Below are positions 1 through 6,946 of a DNA stretch of 11,891 bases, piece by piece. The translations under genes were made by a program, and so were the position numbers. The notes below the pieces were generated by a model. That model had not been told where the DNA came from and searched no databases. It saw only the letters and a list, made by a program, of their open reading frames with translations. The stretch is taken from positions 1 to 11,891 of the forward strand of contig JBICIE010000180.1 of assembly GCA_043101635.1 (NCBI GenBank), written 5' to 3'. The stretch's first letter is position 1; every line of letters starts with the position of its first letter. The stretch is from CAYMJK01 sp043101635. GTDB lineage: Bacteria; Planctomycetota; Phycisphaerae; Phycisphaerales; UBA1924.

Positions 1-329
1 CGGTCGCGGCGGTCACCGACTTCATCGAGGGCCGCTCCGGGGCCGCGGGCTTCGGCTTCTGCGCCACCGGCGACGAGGAGCTGCGCACGATCGATGTGCG
101 CACGACCGATGGCGGGACGGCGTTCAGCATCGGGGAGTTCGCCATCGCCCCCGTCGACGGCTGCTACGCCGACTGCGACCGGTCGGGCGAACTGGACCTG
201 TTCGACTTCCTGTGCTTCCTGGGCGCCTTCGGCGCTGGCGAGGCGTACGCCGACTGCGACCTGTCGGGGAAGCTGGACTTCTTCGACTTCCTGTGCTTCC
301 AGAACGAGTTTGCGGGCGGCTGCGCGTAG
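1..329 (+). CDS. C-terminus of a secreted protein with dockerin-like calcium-binding repeats (5' end outside window)
   Basis: The reading frame is open from base 3 to the TAG at 327-329, giving 108 visible residues; the start lies upstream of the window. The last 57 residues hold two copies of a DCDxSGxLDxFDFLCF motif (visible residues 57-72 and 84-99). Each has the DxDxSGxLD spacing of an EF-hand/dockerin type I calcium loop, and the protein ends in AGGCA. Known: paired dockerin-like repeats with conserved Cys at the extreme C-terminus are common on exported proteins of Phycisphaerae-type planctomycetes. Inference: this is the tail of an extracellular or cell-surface protein, with the repeats serving attachment or stabilisation. 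The part before the repeats (residues 1-50) matches nothing I recognise, so the main function cannot be named. It converges on the next gene with only 11 bases between the stop codons. Confidence 0.85.
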   Translation, partial: VAAVTDFIEGRSGAAGFGFCATGDEELRTIDVRTTDGGTAFSIGEFAIAPVDGCYADCDRSGELDLFDFLCFLGAFGAGEAYADCDLSGKLDFFDFLCFQNEFAGGCA

Positions 330-340
330 GACGGCCGGGG

Positions 341-1237
341 CTACCGGTCGAGGCTGGATGCGAAGTGGTCCATGACGCGCGGCCAGGCCGCGCTGAAGTA
401 GTCGTAGACCTGGTCCCACTGGTCGCCGTCGCCGAAGCCGGTGTGCGCCAGGCGCACGCGCGTGCCGGCCTCGACTTCATCGAACAGGATCACGACGCGG
501 CTGCGCTGCGCGCGCACCTCGGGGAACTGCGGCGGGGCGTTCCACTCGAAGCTGAGCATCCTCTCGGGGAGGTAGCTGAGGATGCGGCAGCCCTCGGAGC
601 CGCGCTGACCCTCGGGGGCGGTCATGGAGAAGTAGATCTCGTATGGCCCGCCGATGCGCAGCTCGATGCGGTTGTCCGGCGTGAGCCAGGAGCCGACGCC
701 GGCGCCGGTGGTCCACAGACGCCAGCACTCGGCGACCGGCGTCGCGACGGTCCGCTCGACGGTGATCTGGCGGTCGGTCGGCTCGGCTACGTGCAGGCCG
801 GCGGAGATACCACGGTCGCGCTCGCGCAGCAGGGACAGGCGCATCCGGCGCAGTTCGCCGGTGAACATGCCCTCGGCGACGGCGGGATCCTGCTCCATGG
901 CCCGGCGGGCGACGGCTTCGTCGCCGGTCTGCAGCACGACCAGCCCGATGGGAGGCTTGCCGAGCGTCGGCCCGGCGAGGACGAGCAGCCCCTCGTCGTG
1001 GAGCTTCTTGAGATGGGCGAAGTGGCGCGCGAGCCGTTCGTTCTCCTCCGGCGTCGAGGTCTCGGCGAAGTCGTCGCGCGGGGCGCGCAGGAGAATGGCG
1101 AATCCGGCCCGCTCGTCGCTCTGGCCCATGGCGTGCTCCTTGCCGGCGCCCACCGGGGCAACGGCGGCGCCGGTGATTGTCATTGCCGCTGCACAGGCGA
1201 TGGCCAGCGCGGCGGCGGATTTCATCGTTGCGGTCAT
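341..1237 (-). CDS. YCII-related domain fused to SRPBCC (AHSA1-like) domain, with signal peptide
   Basis: 298 aa from ATG 1237. Residues 1-27 look like a signal peptide (early Lys, hydrophobic AALAIACAAAM core, AVA end). Residues about 44-138 match the YCII fold (FAILLRAP, LHDEGLLVLAGPTLG, EQDPAVAEGMF). Residues about 157-296 match the SRPBCC/AHSA1 helix-grip fold (ITVERTVATPVAECWRLWTT, RIGGPYEIYF, SFEWNAPPQF, TRVRLAHTGFG). SRPBCC domains bind hydrophobic ligands; no substrate can be assigned. The start overlaps the upstream HTH gene's stop as ATGA, implying translational coupling, and a GGGAAGGGCAGGG stretch precedes it. An internal ATG at 1129 (codon 37) has a textbook AAGGAG six bases before it and would give a 262-aa protein without the signal peptide, so the true start, and hence location, is uncertain. 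The domain calls are firm. Confidence 0.85.
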   Translation of the reverse strand: MTATMKSAAALAIACAAAMTITGAAVAPVGAGKEHAMGQSDERAGFAILLRAPRDDFAETSTPEENERLARHFAHLKKLHDEGLLVLAGPTLGKPPIGLVVLQTGDEAVARRAMEQDPAVAEGMFTGELRRMRLSLLRERDRGISAGLHVAEPTDRQITVERTVATPVAECWRLWTTGAGVGSWLTPDNRIELRIGGPYEIYFSMTAPEGQRGSEGCRILSYLPERMLSFEWNAPPQFPEVRAQRSRVVILFDEVEAGTRVRLAHTGFGDGDQWDQVYDYFSAAWPRVMDHFASSLDR

Positions 1238-2019
1238 GCCCTGCCCTTCCCGGTTTCCACGAACCGCTTCATCGACTGCAACTCGTCCTTCCAGCCCTCG
1301 TTGTAGCTGGCAAGCTCCTCTTCGGTGATCTCGCCGGCCAGGCGATGGGAAACCTGTACGACGGTCTCGGGGCCCTCCTCGGTCAGCGTGATCATGATGA
1401 CGCTGGCCACGGCGTAGGCCCCGCCGATGGCGCCGTGCAGGCGAAGTTTCGCTGGCGGCTCCAACAGCCCGACGGTCGCGTACAGCTCGCCGCTGCCACC
1501 GGGGCCGGGGCGCCAGAACCGCCCGCCGACTTCCTGCTCCATCACGACCTTCGGCAGCGTCTGCTTCTCGCCGCGCCAGAACCACTCACCGATGCCGTGC
1601 GTCAGCGCGTTGAACACGGTCTCCCGGCCGGCGGTGATCCGGACCTCCTCCTCGATGCGGATCACCCTCGCCTGGGTCTGCTGTTCTGTCACTGCCATGG
1701 CTGTGCCCTCCACGGACCGCTGGAGGCGCACCAGCGCCCCGGCCCACAGGTCCTCGTACCGGCTCACCCAACGCTCGTAGACCCGGCGCAGCGGGACGGC
1801 GTTGAGATGGTTGTACCGCTTCCTGCCCTCTCGACGCGCGAGCACCAGTCCGGCGGCCTCCAGGACCCCCAGGTGCTTCATGATGGCGTACCGGCTCAGC
1901 TCCGGGAACGCCGCGGCCAGGTCGCCGGTGGTCCGGGCCTGGCCCCGGATGAGATCCAGGATGCGGCGCCGGGTCGGGTCGGCGAGTGCTCGCCACACAT
2001 TGTCGAGGCTGTCTTCCAT
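1234..2019 (-). CDS. ArsR-type winged-helix regulator fused to SRPBCC (AHSA1-like) domain
   Basis: 261 aa. Residues 1-100 are an ArsR/SmtB winged helix: VWRALADPTRRRILDLI opens helix 1, TTGDLAAAFPELSRYAIMKHL is the HTH, and RREGRKRYNHLN is the wing. Residues about 118-258 are a SRPBCC domain (RIEEEVRITAGRETVFNALT, ending EEELASYNEGWKDELQSMKRFVET). There are no cysteines, so thiol-based metal sensing is excluded. Known: ArsR-like HTH genes often sit beside or are fused to AHSA1-type genes, and the SRPBCC domain may sense a ligand. The start at 2019 was chosen because MEDSLDNVWRALADPTRR is the typical family N-terminus. No Shine-Dalgarno precedes it, and a palindromic AT-rich element lies 4 bases upstream, suggesting a short or leaderless mRNA under autoregulation. 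Codon 108 (ATG 1698) has GGAGG eight bases before it and could start a free SRPBCC domain. It overlaps the downstream gene by 4 bases. Confidence 0.9.
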   Translation of the reverse strand: MEDSLDNVWRALADPTRRRILDLIRGQARTTGDLAAAFPELSRYAIMKHLGVLEAAGLVLARREGRKRYNHLNAVPLRRVYERWVSRYEDLWAGALVRLQRSVEGTAMAVTEQQTQARVIRIEEEVRITAGRETVFNALTHGIGEWFWRGEKQTLPKVVMEQEVGGRFWRPGPGGSGELYATVGLLEPPAKLRLHGAIGGAYAVASVIMITLTEEGPETVVQVSHRLAGEITEEELASYNEGWKDELQSMKRFVETGKGRA

Positions 2020-2022
2020 GAC

Positions 2023-2042
2023 ATGTGACCATATAGTAACAT
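2023..2042 (-). promoter_or_regulatory. AT-rich 20-bp palindrome: candidate operator/promoter of the ArsR-SRPBCC operon
   Basis: On the minus strand this reads ATGTTACTATATGGTCACAT. Eight of the ten base pairs are symmetric (ATGTkACyATAT half-sites), and it ends 3 bases before the ATG of the HTH gene. It is strikingly AT-rich for this genome and contains TACTAT (minus strand of 2033-2038), a good -10-like hexamer. Inference: the HTH protein binds here and blocks its own promoter. No binding data are implied. Confidence 0.6.
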
Positions 2043-2115
2043 AAAATCCCGGCCCGTCCAGCGGCGGCGCGAAGGCCCGAGAACAGGCAAAGGCCGCATG
2101 TGGAGCGGGTTTCAC

Positions 2116-2143
2116 TTGACCCTCGGGGCTCGCGCGGTAGCCT
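2116..2143 (+). promoter_or_regulatory. Candidate sigma70-type promoter for the FG-GAP gene
   Basis: TTGACC at 2116-2121 matches the -35 consensus at five of six bases. It is followed after 16 bases by TAGCCT at 2138-2143, a weak -10 with the conserved TA and final T. The start codon is about 40 bases further on, with a strong GGAGGAAG ribosome-binding site at 2173-2180. Confidence 0.4.
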
Positions 2144-2184
2144 GCCTGTCGGGCGCCGGCCGGGCGCCGCACGGAGGAAGAGCC

Positions 2185-3738
2185 ATGCTGCGCGGATCTG
2201 CTGTCGCTGTGGCGACGAGCCTCGGAAGCCTCGGGCTGCTGACCCCCGCCTGGGGACAGGTCAGCTTTACCGATATCACCGACGCCTCCGGCATCGAGGC
2301 GGCCCACCACGACGCCGAGCCGGTCCCGCCGCTGACGGCCGGGCAGAACAGCCGATTCGGGGCCGGCTTTGCCGCGGGCGATTACGACAACGACGGCCAC
2401 GTCGACATCTACTGCTGCGACTCGTTCGGCTTCCCGAACAAGCTGTTCCGCAACAACGGGGACGGGACGTTCTCGGATGTCGCCGCGGCGGCGGGTGTGG
2501 CCCACGAGGGCTACTCGAAGATGGCGCTGTTCCTCGACCTGAACAACGACGGCTGGGACGACCTGATCGTGCTCAACGACTCGCAGGAGTTCTCGCCGAA
2601 GTTCCCGCGCTCGCGGCTGTACCGCAACAACCAGGACGGGACGTTCACGGATGTGACCGACGGGTCCGGGTTCGCACCGACCGACGCCACGCTTGGCGGC
2701 GCCACCGCGGGCGACTACGACAAGGATGGGGATTTGGACCTGCTGGTGGTCGGCTGGTACGAGTTCACGGTCTATCTGTACCGCAACGACGGCGACTTCA
2801 CGTTTACGGATGTGACCGACGCCGCGGGGGCCAAGACGCCGGATGACCGGTTCCACTGGGCCCCGGTGTTCATCGATCTCGATGGCGATGGCTGGCAGGA
2901 TATCTACGCCGCGGTGGACTTCTTCGAGGACTACGCGCTGCGCAACAACGGCGACGGGACATTCACGGACATCTCGGCCGCCAGCGGGCTGACGCACGTC
3001 GCCAACGACATGGGCGTGGCGGTAGGGGACATCGACAACGACCTCGATATCGATCTGTACACGACGAACATGTCGGTTTCGCCGCTGGATCCGGTGGATC
3101 AGCCGGGTCCAAACCGCCTGTACGTCAACGACGGCGCCGGCGTCTTCAGCTACGGCGAGATGGAGGCGGGCGTCGACAACACCTGGTGGGGGTGGGGGAC
3201 GTGGCTGTTCGACGCCGACCTGGATGGCGACAAGGACCTGTTGGCGATCAACGGCTGGCAGCAGCCGGAGTGGTGGACGCCGGCGAACTTCTTCCTCAAT
3301 GACGGGACCGGGAAGTTCACCGACGCGAGCCTGGGCTCGGGGATCAACCACACGGGTAACTCGCGGGCCCTGCTGCCGGTGGACCTGGAGCAGGACGGAG
3401 ACATCGATTTTCTGATCAACGATGTGCTCGGGCCGGTGACGGTGTACCGCAACGACACGGCGCGGGACGGGCGCGGGTGGGTGACGGTGGTGGCGCGGGG
3501 CACGGTGAGCAATCGCAACGGCGTCGGGGCGAAGGTGTATGTCACCACCGATGGCAAGACGCAGTTCCACGAGATCTTCGTCGGCGGCAGCTTCCACGCC
3601 GGGCCGCGCCCGGCGGCGCACTGCGGCGTCGGGTGGGCGGCGCCGATCGACGAGGTGCGCGTGGTCTTCCCATCCGGGCGCGAGGCCGTGCTCAAGGACG
3701 TGAAGCCGGACCAGCGGCTGGTCGTCGAGGAGCCCTGA
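2185..3738 (+). CDS. Secreted FG-GAP/VCBS repeat protein with C-terminal ASPIC/UnbV domain (CRTAC1-like)
   Basis: 517 aa. ATG 2185 was chosen because GGAGGAAG lies just before it and because it yields a clean signal peptide (residues 1-24, cleavage near PAWG-QVSF). Residues about 26-430 hold roughly seven calcium-binding FG-GAP/VCBS-type blades recognisable by GDYDNDGHVD, DLNNDGWDD, GDYDKDGDLD, DLDGDGWQD, GDIDNDLDID, DADLDGDKD and DLEQDGDID, each followed by a YRNNGDGTFTDVT-like strand: an integrin-like beta-propeller. Residues about 435-515 form the ASPIC/UnbV domain (RNGVGAKVYV at 444, VVFPSGREAV, VKPDQRLVVEE). Length and order are normal for the family, which is greatly expanded in planctomycetes. 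It acts outside the cytoplasm; its ligand is unknown. Its stop overlaps the next start as TGATG. It diverges from the ArsR operon, with 165 bases between the two start codons. Confidence 0.93.
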   Translation: MLRGSAVAVATSLGSLGLLTPAWGQVSFTDITDASGIEAAHHDAEPVPPLTAGQNSRFGAGFAAGDYDNDGHVDIYCCDSFGFPNKLFRNNGDGTFSDVAAAAGVAHEGYSKMALFLDLNNDGWDDLIVLNDSQEFSPKFPRSRLYRNNQDGTFTDVTDGSGFAPTDATLGGATAGDYDKDGDLDLLVVGWYEFTVYLYRNDGDFTFTDVTDAAGAKTPDDRFHWAPVFIDLDGDGWQDIYAAVDFFEDYALRNNGDGTFTDISAASGLTHVANDMGVAVGDIDNDLDIDLYTTNMSVSPLDPVDQPGPNRLYVNDGAGVFSYGEMEAGVDNTWWGWGTWLFDADLDGDKDLLAINGWQQPEWWTPANFFLNDGTGKFTDASLGSGINHTGNSRALLPVDLEQDGDIDFLINDVLGPVTVYRNDTARDGRGWVTVVARGTVSNRNGVGAKVYVTTDGKTQFHEIFVGGSFHAGPRPAAHCGVGWAAPIDEVRVVFPSGREAVLKDVKPDQRLVVEEP

Positions 3739-4028
3739 TGCCCTGGACATCCTGGGGTCTGTGGCCGGCCGGATGGTACATCCTGGCCAGCGTGGTGACG
3801 GTCGTCGCCTACGCGGTCGACAAGCGGGCGGCGGCGAAGGGCCGTTGGCGAACGCGCGAGAAGACGCTGCACCTGCTGGCCCTCGCCGGCGGGTGGCCGG
3901 GGGCGCTGGTGGCGCAGCGCTGGCTGCGGCACAAGACGCGGAAGCGGGGGTTCCAGGCGGTGACGTGGGGGATCGTGGCGGCGCACGTTGTCGGATGGGC
4001 GTTCGTTCTCTGGCGAACCGTCAGCTAG
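3738..4028 (+). CDS. DUF1294 family small membrane protein
   Basis: 96 aa. The start codon shares bases with the preceding stop (TGATG), so the two genes are translationally coupled; no separate ribosome-binding site is needed. Family signature: YAVDKRAAAKGRWRTREKTL (residues 25-44), then LHLLALAGGWPGALVAQRWLRHKTRKRGF, matching the DUF1294 pattern DK..A..g.wR..E..LH.l.l.GGwpGa...q...rHKt.K..F. Three hydrophobic segments are visible (about 11-26, 43-60 and 75-92), so it is an inner-membrane protein. Function is unknown for the family; in other bacteria the domain may follow a cold-shock domain, which is absent here. mutS starts 39 bases downstream. Confidence 0.88.
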   Translation: MPWTSWGLWPAGWYILASVVTVVAYAVDKRAAAKGRWRTREKTLHLLALAGGWPGALVAQRWLRHKTRKRGFQAVTWGIVAAHVVGWAFVLWRTVS

Positions 4029-4053
4029 GGCGCCGAACGGGCGGCCATTCCGG

Positions 4054-4059
4054 TATCCT
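4054..4059 (+). promoter_or_regulatory. Candidate -10 element (TATCCT) close to the mutS start
   Basis: TATCCT agrees with TATAAT at four positions and ends 8 bases before the mutS ATG, with no recognisable -35. If used, transcription would begin at or next to the ATG and the mRNA would be nearly leaderless. This fits the absence of a properly spaced Shine-Dalgarno; the only candidate, AGGA, is 3 bases from the ATG. mutS could instead be read through from the upstream genes. Confidence 0.3.
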
Positions 4060-4067
4060 CAGGACCC

Positions 4068-6944
4068 ATGGCCGATCCGCGGCACACCCCGGCGATGCGT
4101 CAATACCACCGCTTCAAGGAGCGGTACCCGGGACATGTGCTGCTTTTTCGGATGGGCGACTTCTATGAGATGTTCGACGATGACGCCGTCACCGTCTCCA
4201 AGGCCCTCGGGCTGACGCTGACGGAGCGGACGGCGGGCGTGCCGATGGCGGGGGTGCCGTATCACCAGCTTGAGGTGTACGCCGCGCGTCTCATCAGGGC
4301 CGGCTTCCGCGTGGCGATCGCCGAGCAGACGCAGGATCCGAAAGACGCCAAGGGGGTGGTGGACCGGGCGGTGACGCGGGTGCTGACGCCGGGGACGCTG
4401 GTGGATGACGGGCTGCTGACGGAAGACGCGGCGGTGGCGCTGGGGGCGATCTGGGTAGCCCCCCACTCGGTGGGGGGATCGCGGGGCAGTCGGGAGTCGC
4501 AGGGATCCGGCGCGGATGCGCCCGGGGACGGAATCCCCCCACGGAGTGGGGGGGTACCCAGGAGGGGGGTACCCAGGCGACTGGGCATGGCGACGCTGGA
4601 TGTTTCGACCGGGGATGTGCGGGTGCTGGACTGCGCGTGCGAAGCGCTGGCGGACGAGCTTGCGCGCCATGGCGTGACGGAGCTGCTCGTACCGGATGAT
4701 CTTGATGGGGCGCTCGGCGCGACGCTCGATGGCGCGCTGGAGCGCACGCGATGCGCGCGCACCGAGCGTCCATCCTGGCAGTTCCGCGCGGCGGAGGCGA
4801 TGGAGGCGATCCGGCGGCAGTACGGCGTGGCGGGGGTCGAGGGCTTCGGGCTGGCGCCGGATGATCCGGCGATTCCGGCGCTGGGGGCCGTGCTGCGCTA
4901 CCTGCGCGAGACGCAGGCGGCCGATGAGGATGGGCCGCAGGATCGCTCGAAGCTCGGCCCGGCGCCGACGCTGGCGCACGTGCGCCCGCCGCGGCGGGAG
5001 GCGCCGGGGAACCGGCTGACCCTGGACGCGGTGAGCCTGCGGGCCCTGGAGGTGGAGCGCACGATTCGCTCCGGCGCGCTGGAAGGTTCGCTGCTGGGGG
5101 AGATGCTTGGGGCGGGGCGGTCGCAGGGCTGCCGCACGGCGATGGGGCGCCGGCTGGTGGCGGACTGGCTGCGCCGGCCCTTGGCGGATCTGCGCGAGAT
5201 CCGGTCGCGTCACCGGCGGGTGGCGACGCTGGTGGCCGATGAGCGCACGGCACGGGCGCTGGGCGAGGCGCTGGCGGATGTGCAGGATGTGGCGCGGATC
5301 GCGGGGCGCATCGCGGTGGGGCGGGCGTTGCCGCGGGATGTCGTCGGGCTGGGGGCGTCGCTGGGGAAGCTGGGCGCGATCCGCGAGGCGATCGAGGGGG
5401 CGGATGCGTTTGCGCCGTCGGTCAAGGCGCTGGGCGCGGTGGAGAAGAAGCTGGCGCCGCTGGGGGAGCAGATCCGGGGGATGTGCGTCGAGCAGCCGCC
5501 GGCGAAGATCCGCGACGGGGGGCTGATCCGCGAGGGCATCGATCCGGAGCTTGATGAGGCCCGCTCGCTGCAGCGGGACGCGGGAAGCTGGCTGGCGCGG
5601 TACCAGGGGGAGCTGATCGAGCGGCTGGGGATTGCGCAGCTTCGCGTCGGGTTCAACAAGATCTTCGGGTACTACATCGAGCTGTCGAGCGCCCAGGCGC
5701 GCGCGGCGGAGGCGAAGCTGCGCGAGGCTGCGATGATGCGCAAGCAGACGCTGAAGAACGCCGAGCGGTTCATCACGCCGGAACTGAAGGAGTTCGAGGA
5801 CAAGGTCACGCACGCCGAGGAGCGGGCCCTGGAGCGGGAGCGTGTGCTGTTCGAGGGGCTGTGCGCCGCGGCGTCCGCCCTGTGCGGGCCGATCAGCGCG
5901 TTTGCCGACGCGGTGGCCGAGCTTGACGGGCTGGCGTGCTTTGCAGCGCGGGCCCGGCAGCGCGGGTGGGTCGAGCCGGAGATGGTCACGCAGCCGGCCC
6001 TGAAGATCGCCGCGGGGCGCCACCCCACGCTGGAGCGCACGCTGGGGGACGGCTTTGTGCCGAACGATGTCGAGCTTGGGGGCGATGAGCATCCGCAGCG
6101 GCTGGCGCTGATCACCGGGCCGAACATGGCCGGCAAGAGCACCTACATCCGCACGGCGGCGCTGATTGCGCTGCTGGCCCACGCCGGCAGCTTCGTGCCG
6201 GCGCAGAGCGCCACGATCGGGCTGTGCGATCGCATCTTCACGCGCGTGGGCGCTGATGACGCGCTGCACGCCGGGCAGTCGACGTTCATGATGGAGATGA
6301 CCGAGACCGCGGCCATCCTCAACGGCGCCAGCGACAAGTCACTGGTGATCCTCGATGAGATCGGGCGCGGCACCAGCACGCTCGATGGTTTGAGCCTGGC
6401 GTGGGCGGTGGTGGAGTTTCTGTCTGGCGAGCTGGGGTCAGAGGAGAACGCCCGGGCGCCAGCGGACGGAGTGGGGCAGGATTCCGATCCTGCCGGCGCG
6501 GGCGCTCCGAAGCGCAGGCGGTCGCGGCCGCGCACGCTCTTCGCCACGCACTACCACGAACTGACGGATCTGGAGGACCGCCTGCCGAAGCGCGTGCGCA
6601 ACCTGCACGTCTCGGTGCGCGAGTGGGGGGAGGAGATCATCTTCCTGCACCGGATCCTGCCGGGGCGCACGGATCAGTCCTACGGCGTGCACGTGGCGCG
6701 GCTGGCGGGCGTGCCGGCGCCGGTGGTGGCGCGGGCGAGGGAAGTTCTCGCGTCACTCGATGTCAGCCACCACGGCGCCGGGGGGAAGGCGAGTCAGGCG
6801 CAGGAACTGACGCAGCTTCCGCTGTTCGGCATGGGGGCGCACCCGGCGGTGGGCGAGCTGCGCGAGATCAAGCTCGACAGCCTCACGCCGCTGCAGGCGT
6901 TCGACATCCTGCGCAGGCTGCGCGAGATGGCCGATCGCTCGTAG
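4068..6944 (+). CDS. mutS: DNA mismatch repair protein MutS, with two in-frame insertions
   Basis: 958 aa, about 100 longer than typical MutS. It binds mismatches and small loops and starts methyl-independent repair with MutL. Domain I has the mismatch-wedging Phe-x-Glu (F32-Y-E34 in MGDFYEMF). Connector domain II, core/clamp III-IV and ATPase V follow: Walker A GPNMAGKST at 684-692, Walker B LVILDE ending at D763-E764, and the FATHYHEL motif at 825. The C-terminus has QLPLF (916-920), a beta-clamp-binding type pentapeptide, and the usual SLTPLQAFDILRRL end. Two stretches are absent from ordinary MutS: about residues 130-171 inside domain II, between AIW and GMATLDVSTG, and about 790-821 between Walker B and FATHYHEL. 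Both coincide with palindromic DNA (see the repeats) and keep the frame. All catalytic motifs are intact, so the protein is probably functional. It converges on the next gene with 2 bases between stops. Confidence 0.97.
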   Translation: MADPRHTPAMRQYHRFKERYPGHVLLFRMGDFYEMFDDDAVTVSKALGLTLTERTAGVPMAGVPYHQLEVYAARLIRAGFRVAIAEQTQDPKDAKGVVDRAVTRVLTPGTLVDDGLLTEDAAVALGAIWVAPHSVGGSRGSRESQGSGADAPGDGIPPRSGGVPRRGVPRRLGMATLDVSTGDVRVLDCACEALADELARHGVTELLVPDDLDGALGATLDGALERTRCARTERPSWQFRAAEAMEAIRRQYGVAGVEGFGLAPDDPAIPALGAVLRYLRETQAADEDGPQDRSKLGPAPTLAHVRPPRREAPGNRLTLDAVSLRALEVERTIRSGALEGSLLGEMLGAGRSQGCRTAMGRRLVADWLRRPLADLREIRSRHRRVATLVADERTARALGEALADVQDVARIAGRIAVGRALPRDVVGLGASLGKLGAIREAIEGADAFAPSVKALGAVEKKLAPLGEQIRGMCVEQPPAKIRDGGLIREGIDPELDEARSLQRDAGSWLARYQGELIERLGIAQLRVGFNKIFGYYIELSSAQARAAEAKLREAAMMRKQTLKNAERFITPELKEFEDKVTHAEERALERERVLFEGLCAAASALCGPISAFADAVAELDGLACFAARARQRGWVEPEMVTQPALKIAAGRHPTLERTLGDGFVPNDVELGGDEHPQRLALITGPNMAGKSTYIRTAALIALLAHAGSFVPAQSATIGLCDRIFTRVGADDALHAGQSTFMMEMTETAAILNGASDKSLVILDEIGRGTSTLDGLSLAWAVVEFLSGELGSEENARAPADGVGQDSDPAGAGAPKRRRSRPRTLFATHYHELTDLEDRLPKRVRNLHVSVREWGEEIIFLHRILPGRTDQSYGVHVARLAGVPAPVVARAREVLASLDVSHHGAGGKASQAQELTQLPLFGMGAHPAVGELREIKLDSLTPLQAFDILRRLREMADRS
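4451..4576. repeat. MITE/REP-pair-like palindromic element inserted in frame in mutS
   Basis: Two inverted arms, 4451-4481 and 4531-4561, match at about 27-28 of 31 positions; each starts or ends with CTGGGTA/TACCCAG. Each arm is itself a perfect 8-bp hairpin (CCCCCCAC with GTGGGGGG, 3-base loop: 4459-4477 and 4535-4553). The arms enclose about 49 bases that include another small hairpin (GGCGC-GGAT-GCGCC). The unit 4451-4561 is 111 bp, exactly 37 codons. GGGGGTACCCAG at its right end is repeated 15 bases on, at 4565-4576. There are no stop codons in the mutS frame. Confidence 0.8.
6449..6504. repeat. Second palindromic segment inside mutS
   Basis: A perfect 8-bp hairpin, GGCAGGAT-TCCG-ATCCTGCC (6475-6494), lies between outer arms 6449-6460 (CGCCCGGGCGCC) and 6495-6504 (GGCGCGGGCG), which pair apart from a 2-base bulge. 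It coincides with the extra residues 790-821 of MutS, rich in Ala, Gly, Pro and Arg. It is not the same sequence as the first element. Confidence 0.6.
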
Positions 6945-6946
6945 CG

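Noticed and set aside
212..1306. Rightward open frame across the YCII-SRPBCC gene
   Set aside because: Antisense shadow with no ribosome-binding site or motif; the leftward gene has clear domains.
1234..2019. Metal-sensing role for the ArsR-type regulator
   Set aside because: The protein has no cysteine and no ELCVC-type motif in the recognition helix region.
2020..3750. Long leftward open frame continuous with the ArsR-SRPBCC gene and antisense to the FG-GAP gene
   Set aside because: It is the complement of a well-supported gene, has no domain signature, and the HTH protein has a canonical start at 2019.
4059..6269. 736-codon leftward open frame antisense to mutS
   Set aside because: His/Arg/Pro/Gln-rich low-complexity translation expected from the complement of a GC-rich gene; mutS on the other strand is certain.
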